From: Actinomycetota bacterium
GTDB taxonomy: Bacteria; Actinomycetota; UBA4738; HRBIN12
Assembly (NCBI GenBank): GCA_035640355.1
Contig: DASQWI010000017.1
Span: 62,001-126,000 of the forward strand
Reading direction: 5' to 3'
Length of the DNA: 64,000 nt
The position numbers were made by a program, and so were the translations under genes. Under the pieces are notes generated by a model. That model was not told where the DNA came from. It saw nothing but the letters and a program-made list of their open reading frames with translations, and searched no databases. Positions 58,664-64,000 of this stretch are shown here, in pieces (positions within the stretch are counted from its first letter, which is position 1; the number at the start of each line of letters is the position of its first letter).

Positions 58664-59800
58664 GGCAGGTCCGGCAGGCGCGTGGCCGGCGGAATTCGCC
58701 TCGACGGCGGAGGACCGCCGCGCCGTCCTGGTTCTCTCGTCGCTCCGCGGCATCACCCCGCGCAAGCTGATCGACGTCGCGGCGGAGCGTCGGACGGCTT
58801 CGGCGACGCTCGCATGGATCCGCGAGGGAAGAGCCGGGAGCGACAACGACGTCGCGTACGCGAACGAGCTCGACGGGCACGAGATCGAGCGCGCCCTCGT
58901 GGCTTGTGGAGCGCGCGTCGTCCACTGGGGTCGCCCGAGTACCCGAGTCAACTCACCACGATCCACGACCCGCCGGCGGCGATCTTCGTGATCGGCCGCT
59001 CTCTGCCCGACGTGGTCCACGCGGTGGCCGTCGTCGGGGCCCGGTCGTGCTCGGAGCTCGGCCGCGACATCGCGCGCGACGTGGGACGTGCGCTGTCGCT
59101 CGCCGGCGTGGACGTCGTGAGCGGTGCCGCTCGTGGCGTCGACTTCGCCGCGCACGAAGGAGCGCTCGCGGCCGGCGGCCGAACGGTCGCCGTGATGGGC
59201 TCGGGCATCGGTTCGGTCTACCCGGCGGGCAGCAGGCGTCTCGTCGAACGGATCGCGGTGACCGGCACGATCATCAGCGAGTACCCGCCGCGACGGCCGC
59301 CCAGCCACTACAGCTTCCCGGCGCGCAACCGCATCGTCGCGGGGCTCGCACGCGCCACGGTCGTCGTCGAGGGCGCGCGGGGAAGCGGCTCACTCATCTC
59401 CGCCGAGCACGCGATGGAGTTCGGCCGGGACGTGTTCGCCGTGCCGGGCGCCGTGACGAACGCGCTCGCCGAGGTTCCGCTCCAACTGATCCGCGACGGC
59501 GCGACGATGATCCGCAGTGCCGAGGACCTCCTGAACGACCTGGGGCTCCAGCTCGTCGTCGGTGAGGTCGCAGATCGTGTCGAGCTCTCGGACGCCGAGC
59601 GCGACGTGCTCGCTCATCTCGGGACCCCGATCCTGCCCGACCGGCTCGGGCCACTCGTCGGCTCGACCGTCCCGGAGGTGGTGGCCGTGCTGATGCGCTT
59701 GGAGCTGCGTGGGTTCGTCAGGAACGTCGGCGGACGCTACGAGACGACCCTCACGGGAGCCGCACCGCAGCGTTCCGCACCTGGCGTCGTCGAGCATTGA
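58653..59800 (+). pseudogene. dprA: dprA, apparent one-base frameshift
   Basis: Host DprA/Smf, which loads RecA on incoming ssDNA. The first 93 codons (58653-58931; RAVLVLSSLRGITPRKLIDVA... GARVVHWG) are in one frame. The rest, from SPEYPSQL (58931) with VVGARSCSELG, SGAARGVDFAAHEGAL and a C-terminal winged helix, is in another. One base is missing near 58928-58931 (TGGGG-TCGCCC). The body ends at 59800. It could be a real inactivation, a sequencing error, or recoding; the gene is otherwise intact. Confidence 0.8.
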
Positions 59801-59811
59801 GGCGCCGGGCC

Positions 59812-61191
59812 CTACGCGGAACGCGCGAGCAACCGGAGCGCTCTCGGTACGCCGCCCCGCGCGACGAGCCGAACCGGAACCCCGGCGCGATCGAGCACGC
59901 TTGCCGCCATAGCCGAGCGGTACCCGCTCGCACACACGACGGTGTTGACAGCATCCCGGTCGAACGCGTCGAGTCGATCGGGAACGTCGCCCACGAACAC
60001 GTGCCGCGACCCCTCGAGGTGTCCCGCTTCCCACTCGGAGCGTTGACGCACGTCGATCACGTCACCCGCCTCGCCGCGCCCGACGTCCTCGACGAGATCC
60101 TGTGCGGACATCGTCGGATACGAGCGGACGTCGCGTCCCGACGCCCGCCACCCGTCGATGCCGCCCTCGAGGTACCCGGTCACGCGGTCGTAACCGATCC
60201 GGAACAGCTGCGCCGCCGCGTCGAAAAGTGCGCGGCGGTCCGGCACGAGCAGCACCACCTCGTCGCCGAACGGCACGAGCCAGCCCACGTAGCTCCCGAA
60301 CGACTCCGCGATCGGAACGTTCAATGATCCGGGCGCGTGCATCGCGGCGTACGCGGCACCCTCGCGCGCATCCACCAGCGAGGCCCCGCGCCGCATCGCG
60401 CCGTCGACCTCATCGGCGGAACGCGGCGGTGGGATCGGAACGTCGCCGAATACCGGCGCGCCGTTTCTGTTGATCGGCGCGAGGTACGCGTAGTAGTCCG
60501 GGTACGCCGCGAGGCCGTCGAGCTGGTGGGCCACGAACAGCGCCTCGTCGACCACTGTGAGTGCCGGATTCCCCACGCGCTCCGCTCCGATCGACGACGT
60601 CCGCTGCTTCCCCGGCGGCGTCGACGCGCAGAAGCTCCCGGCGCCGTGAGTCGGCAGCAGTTCCACGTCGTCGGGAAGGTCGGCCAGGCGCCGCATCGTT
60701 CGAAACTGCTGCTTGGTCAGCGACTCGGTGTTCTCGTCGCCGAGGAGATCGGTCCGTCCCGCGCTGCCCACGATGAGGCTTCCGCCGGAGAACAGCGCGC
60801 TCGGCGCTGAGGATCCTGCCTCACGAAGGAGGTACGACGTGTGCTCCGGTGTGTGGCCGGGTGTTGTGAGCGCGACGAGCGTGAGGTCGCCGACGCTGAG
60901 CGCGTCGCCGTCATCCATCGGCTCGTACGCGAACCGATATCCGGCTCGCGCCGGACCGACGACGTCCGCGCCGACCGCGGCTCTGAGCTCCTGCGCACCG
61001 GAGACGTAGTCGTTGTGGACGTGCGTCTCGACGACGTACCGGATGCGAACGCCCCGTGCTTCGGCCACACCGAGCAGCCGCACCACGTCACGCTGTGGAT
61101 CGATCACCGCGGCCTCGGCGCCGGACGACACGAGGTAGCTGTTGTCGCCGAGACCGGGCGTCGTGAGTACCTCGACCGCCACGCACGGCAT
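59812..61191 (-). CDS. Metallo-beta-lactamase fold plus double rhodanese protein
   Basis: A 459-residue protein. The N-terminal MBL domain (about 1-240) has THVHNDYVSGA, a TPGHTPEHTSY motif and an ALFSGGSL segment, typical of persulfide-dioxygenase/ETHE1-like enzymes. Two rhodanese domains follow (about 270-360 and 370-455); the second has the cysteine loop VVCASGYRSAMAA. It probably oxidises or transfers sulfane sulfur. ATG 61191 is preferred over the longer frame. Divergent from xerC. Confidence 0.85.
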   Translation of the reverse strand: MPCVAVEVLTTPGLGDNSYLVSSGAEAAVIDPQRDVVRLLGVAEARGVRIRYVVETHVHNDYVSGAQELRAAVGADVVGPARAGYRFAYEPMDDGDALSVGDLTLVALTTPGHTPEHTSYLLREAGSSAPSALFSGGSLIVGSAGRTDLLGDENTESLTKQQFRTMRRLADLPDDVELLPTHGAGSFCASTPPGKQRTSSIGAERVGNPALTVVDEALFVAHQLDGLAAYPDYYAYLAPINRNGAPVFGDVPIPPPRSADEVDGAMRRGASLVDAREGAAYAAMHAPGSLNVPIAESFGSYVGWLVPFGDEVVLLVPDRRALFDAAAQLFRIGYDRVTGYLEGGIDGWRASGRDVRSYPTMSAQDLVEDVGRGEAGDVIDVRQRSEWEAGHLEGSRHVFVGDVPDRLDAFDRDAVNTVVCASGYRSAMAASVLDRAGVPVRLVARGGVPRALRLLARSA

Positions 61192-61227
61192 CGTAGTAGG
61201 GCGGTCGGGGGGCGGGCGTCCGGAGTC

Positions 61228-61256
61228 TTGAACGGACCTCTGGGCGGGGGTACAAG
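61228..61256 (+). promoter_or_regulatory. Possible promoter of xerC-whiG
   Basis: TTGAAC (61228-61233), a 17-base spacer and TACAAG (61251-61256) lie 11 bases ahead of the ATG at 61268. The last -10 base is G, not T. Confidence 0.4.
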
Positions 61257-61267
61257 GGACCGACCGC

Positions 61268-62197
61268 ATGGCCGCCTCCGACGAGCTTCCCCGCGGCGAC
61301 GCACGCCTCATCGAGGCGTTCTGTGGGCATCTCGCGTTCGAACGTCACCTGGCCGGGGGCACGGTGACGGCGTATCGCCGCGACCTCACGCAGCTGGCGC
61401 GCTTCCTGGTGCGTCTTCGTCGATCGCTCCCTTCTGCGACGCTTCACGACCTTCGTCGATACCTCGCCCAACTCTCGACGCTGGGGTACGCGCGGGCCTC
61501 GGTGGCGCGTCGCGTCGGGGCGATCCACACCTTCTACCGATGGGCCTCGGCGAACGATCATGTCCACGTGGATCCGGCGGCGCTCCTCGGCAGGCCGAGG
61601 GTGGCGTCGCGCCTTCCGGTCGTGTTGCGGGTTCCCGAAGCGACGGCCCTCGTCGAGACACCAGAGCCGGCGAGCGACAACGACGTCGCGCGTGCCGTCG
61701 CCCTTCGGGACCGCGCCATCCTGGAGCTGATGTACGGGTCCGGACTCCGCGTGAGCGAGGTTGCCGGCCTGACGCTCGACCGCGTCGACCTCCGGCGCGG
61801 GCGCGTCCTGGTGTTCGGGAAGGGATCGAAGGAGCGCGAACTACCGCTGTCGGCCCCCGCTCGTGACGCCCTGATGGCGTGGATCCGACGAGGACGGCCG
61901 ATATTGGCGGCCGACAGTCAACCCGCGCTCTTCCTAAACCGAAAGAACGACCAGTTGGGTGTACGCGACATCCGTCGCCTTGTGGGACGATACGGGGGCG
62001 CCGCTCTCGCGGGGAGACGGGTGACGCCACACACGCTTCGACATTCGTTCGCGACGCACTTGCTGGAGGGAGGGGCAGACATTCGGGCTGTTCAGGAACT
62101 TCTGGGGCACGCGAGCGTCGCGACGACCCAGCGGTACACGCATGTCTCTCGTGCGCGCCTGTTCGAGGCGTACCGACAGAGTCATCCGAGGGCATGA
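61268..62197 (+). CDS. xerC: Tyrosine recombinase XerC
   Basis: A 309-residue tyrosine recombinase: SAM-like N-terminal core-binding domain, then [10 protein letters not shown] (catalytic Arg), GKGSKEREL (Lys), [12 protein letters not shown] (His-x-x-Arg), [16 protein letters not shown] (His and nucleophile Tyr). Standard length and dprA-xerC neighbourhood point to chromosome-dimer resolution at dif rather than a phage integrase. It overlaps the sigma-factor gene (ATGA). Confidence 0.93.
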   Translation: MAASDELPRGDARLIEAFCGHLAFERHLAGGTVTAYRRDLTQLARFLVRLRRSLPSATLHDLRRYLAQLSTLGYARASVARRVGAIHTFYRWASANDHVHVDPAALLGRPRVASRLPVVLRVPEATALVETPEPASDNDVARAVALRDRAILELMYGSGLRVSEVAGLTLDRVDLRRGRVLVFGKGSKERELPLSAPARDALMAWIRRGRPILAADSQPALFLNRKNDQLGVRDIRRLVGRYGGAALAGRRVTPHTLRHSFATHLLEGGADIRAVQELLGHASVATTQRYTHVSRARLFEAYRQSHPRA

Positions 62198-63105
62198 TGG
62201 CGCGCGCCACGAACACATCGGAGAAGCGGCCGAAGGCCGCGGGCAATGGCTCGTCGAAGGTCGTCGTGAAGGCGTCGACGAAGGTCGATCCGGTAACCGT
62301 ATCGACCGCGTCGACAACCGTGCGCAGCGGGCGGCCCCAGCCCGACCCGACCGACGAGCTCTCCCGTCTGTGGCAGGAGTTCAAGCGAACCGCGTCGCCG
62401 TCCGCGCGTGAGCGGTTGATCCTCCACTATGCGCCGCTCGTGAAGTACGTCGCGAGCCGTGTCGCGACAGGACTGCCGTCGAGCGTCGAGCAGGCCGACC
62501 TCGTCTCATACGGGATGTTCGGCTTGATCGACGCGCTCGAGAAATTCGAGCCGCCGCGGGGCAACAAGTTCGAGACATACGCGATCCCCCGCATCAAGGG
62601 CGCGATCATCGACGAGCTCCGCGCGATGGACTGGGTGCCGCGGTCGGTTCGGTTCAAGGCGCGCGAGATCGAGAAGGCGTACGCGGACCTCGAGTCGATC
62701 CTGAAGCGCGCGCCGAGCGAGCGAGAGGTCGCCGAACGACTCGGCGTCTCGCTTCGCGAGCTGCACGACGTCATCAACCAGATCTCCTTCGTGTCGGTCT
62801 TCGCTCTCGACGAGCTGCTCTCGGTGGGAACCGATCGCGGCGAGCAGATCTCGCTCCTCGACACGCTCGCCGATCGCGGTGTCGACCCCACGACGAGCCT
62901 CGAGAGTCAGGAGACGCGCGGCATGCTCGCTGCCGCGATCAACTCGCTCTCCGAACGCGAGAAGATCGTCGTGACCCTGTACTACTTCGAGGGGCTCACG
63001 CTCGCAGAGATCGGCGACGTGCTCGGCGTCACGGAGTCGCGCGTCTGCCAGATCCATACGAAGGCGGTCGGGCAGCTGCGGTTGCAGTTCGTCGAGACCG
63101 ACTGA
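62194..63105 (+). CDS. whiG: WhiG/FliA-type RNA polymerase sigma factor
   Basis: A 303-residue sigma-70 group 3 factor. An Ala/Lys/Thr-rich leader is followed by region 2 ([39 protein letters not shown]), region 3 ([13 protein letters not shown]) and region 4 ([40 protein letters not shown]). WhiG in Streptomyces controls sporulation; in motile actinobacteria relatives control flagella. Neither set of targets is visible here. Starts at ATG 62194 or 62197. Confidence 0.9.
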   Translation: MMARATNTSEKRPKAAGNGSSKVVVKASTKVDPVTVSTASTTVRSGRPQPDPTDELSRLWQEFKRTASPSARERLILHYAPLVKYVASRVATGLPSSVEQADLVSYGMFGLIDALEKFEPPRGNKFETYAIPRIKGAIIDELRAMDWVPRSVRFKAREIEKAYADLESILKRAPSEREVAERLGVSLRELHDVINQISFVSVFALDELLSVGTDRGEQISLLDTLADRGVDPTTSLESQETRGMLAAAINSLSEREKIVVTLYYFEGLTLAEIGDVLGVTESRVCQIHTKAVGQLRLQFVETD

Positions 63106-63204
63106 CGCTTCGCGATACACCATTGCGCTCGTTCGCACTGTGCGGCGCGTCACACCATCCGAAGACCCGTAAGGCTAAGGTTCGATGCCTCGAAGGAGGT
63201 GCGG

Positions 63205-63735
63205 GTGGGCGTCGTGGTTCCCTCCGTCCTCCCCCTTCTGCTCGCGTTGACCGTTACCGTGCCGGTCCGCGTCGTCGTGGAGTTGGGCGCCGCGGCGCCG
63301 ACGTCGGGGACGTGGGCGTGGCCCGTCGTCGGACCGGTCATGGGCACGTTCGATCCACCCGACACACCGTTCGGCGCGGGTCACCGCGGAATCGACATCG
63401 CGACAGGGGTCGGAACCGTCGTGATCGCTCCCGAGCCGGGCATCGTCGCGTTCGCCGGCAGGATCGGCGGTGAGCTGTTCGTGACGCTCGACCACGGTGC
63501 AGGGCTCACCAGCACCTACTCGTGGCTTTCGAGCAGCCTCGTCCGCAAGGGCGACTCGGTTCCCCGGGGCGCCGCCATCGCGTTGAGCGGGCGTGGACAT
63601 CCGGACTCGACAACGGCGCACCTGCATTTCGGCGTCCGGCGGGACGGGGTCTACCTCGATCCGCTGTCGTTCCTCGTGCCGCCGAACGTCTCCGAGTTCA
63701 TCCGCCTCGCGCCGCTGGACGACGTCGCCGCCTGA
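63205..63735 (+). CDS. M23-family peptidoglycan endopeptidase-like protein
   Basis: A 176-residue LytM/M23 domain protein. A hydrophobic N-terminal segment is a probable signal sequence. GHRGIDIATGVGT (His/Asp zinc ligands), then ALSGRGHPDSTTAHLHFGVRRDG with the HxH motif, match active M23 peptidases. GTG 63205 is chosen because AAGGAGG lies six bases upstream. It may cut cross-links in the wall. Confidence 0.88.
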   Translation: MGVVVPSVLPLLLALTVTVPVRVVVELGAAAPTSGTWAWPVVGPVMGTFDPPDTPFGAGHRGIDIATGVGTVVIAPEPGIVAFAGRIGGELFVTLDHGAGLTSTYSWLSSSLVRKGDSVPRGAAIALSGRGHPDSTTAHLHFGVRRDGVYLDPLSFLVPPNVSEFIRLAPLDDVAA

Positions 63736-63794
63736 CGCAGCTCGCGTCGCGGATCGACGGCGCGTCGATAGGATGAGCCGCTTCTCGACCTCTC

Positions 63795-64000
63795 ATGTCA
63801 CGGACGCGCTCGTTCCTGGCGAATGCATGCCGGCGCACGCCGGTCGTCGTCGTCTTTTCGGTCGCCGCGGTCGTTTCCTATGCGCTCGCCGCCGCGAGCT
63901 CGTTCGCACAAACGAGTGGTGGCGCCGAGTGGCCGCAGTTCCAGGGCGGGCCCGAACATCGTGGAGTATCCGAGAGCGGCCCGGCACCTCCGTATCGAAC
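63795..64000 (+). CDS. Secreted PQQ-propeller-like protein (3' end missing)
   Basis: The first 68 residues of a protein with a signal peptide (basic start, VVVVFSVAAVVSYALAAASSFA) and then WPQFQGGPEHRGVSESGP, which resembles the first blade of PQQ-binding/BamB-type beta-propellers. No catalytic part is visible. Start ATG 63795. Confidence 0.65.
   Translation, partial: MSRTRSFLANACRRTPVVVVFSVAAVVSYALAAASSFAQTSGGAEWPQFQGGPEHRGVSESGPAPPYR

Noticed and set aside
61268-62197. xerC as an integrase of a second mobile element
   Set aside because: Position after dprA, overlap with whiG and standard length match the chromosomal XerC of actinobacteria. No flanking repeats seen.
1-64000. CRISPR arrays, rRNA genes, IS elements
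   Set aside because: No regularly spaced repeats, rRNA-like segments or transposase genes were found by reading both strands. The only tandem units are the 9-mers at 51413-51478.

Overview
The window reads as a chromosomal segment of a high-GC, F420-using actinobacterium that is not one of the well-studied genera. Evidence for this is the order ffh-rpsP-KH-rimM-trmD-rplS-lepB-rnhB-DUF2469-yraN-comM-dprA-xerC-whiG, a SepIVA-like gene upstream of DUF177-rpmF-rnc-mutM-smc-ftsY, a WhiG-type sigma factor, a CofC/FbiD guanylyltransferase, many GTG starts, and TANNNT hexamers close to start codons. The ATP-type PEP carboxykinase and tightly overlapping genes fit a deep or uncultivated lineage.

Positions 1-12867 form one co-directional, mostly overlapping operon for purine or N-heterocycle breakdown. 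It holds a PLP enzyme (5' end missing), a YgeY-like M20 hydrolase, a fused XdhD-like molybdenum hydroxylase, an SsnA-like amidohydrolase, a luciferase-like flavoenzyme, a three-subunit xanthine dehydrogenase, an 8-oxoguanine-deaminase-like amidohydrolase and a YgeW-like knotted carbamoyltransferase. This resembles the E. coli ygeW-ygeX-ygeY-ssnA-xdhD locus. Positions 12869-25372 carry mixed housekeeping genes: acetoacetyl-CoA synthetase, tRNA-Gln, HU, cofC, plsC, a trans-sulfuration enzyme, ddl, pckA, thiL, thiD and rpmB.

Positions 25515-46630 are a conserved information-processing block: recG, a two-component system, rsmD, coaD, a SepIVA-like gene, DUF177, rpmF, rnc, mutM, smc, ftsY, ffh, rpsP to lepB, rnhB, DUF2469 and yraN. 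A GC-rich palindromic repeat occurs both inside recG (in frame) and between ffh and rpsP.

At 46674-58663 comM is split by a 10.45-kb integrative element (about 47561-58014). A large serine integrase sits at its left end. Joining the two comM halves at a shared CTCGCGCA restores one 511-codon reading frame, and joining the two element ends gives a symmetric attP. The element carries a repressor-like HTH gene, a DUF3631-type ATPase, zinc-ribbon proteins, an HNH nuclease and both terminase subunits, but no portal, capsid or tail gene. It therefore looks like a phage satellite or a remnant. At its right end is a two-gene cargo module: a DprA-like (SLOG) protein and a zinc-ribbon phosphoribosyltransferase. 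This is the best candidate here for a little-described toxin-antitoxin or defence system. The host dprA just outside the element has an apparent one-base frameshift.

The window ends with a metallo-beta-lactamase/rhodanese protein, xerC, whiG, an M23 peptidase and the start of a secreted PQQ-propeller-like protein. No intergenic stretch exceeds 300 bases.
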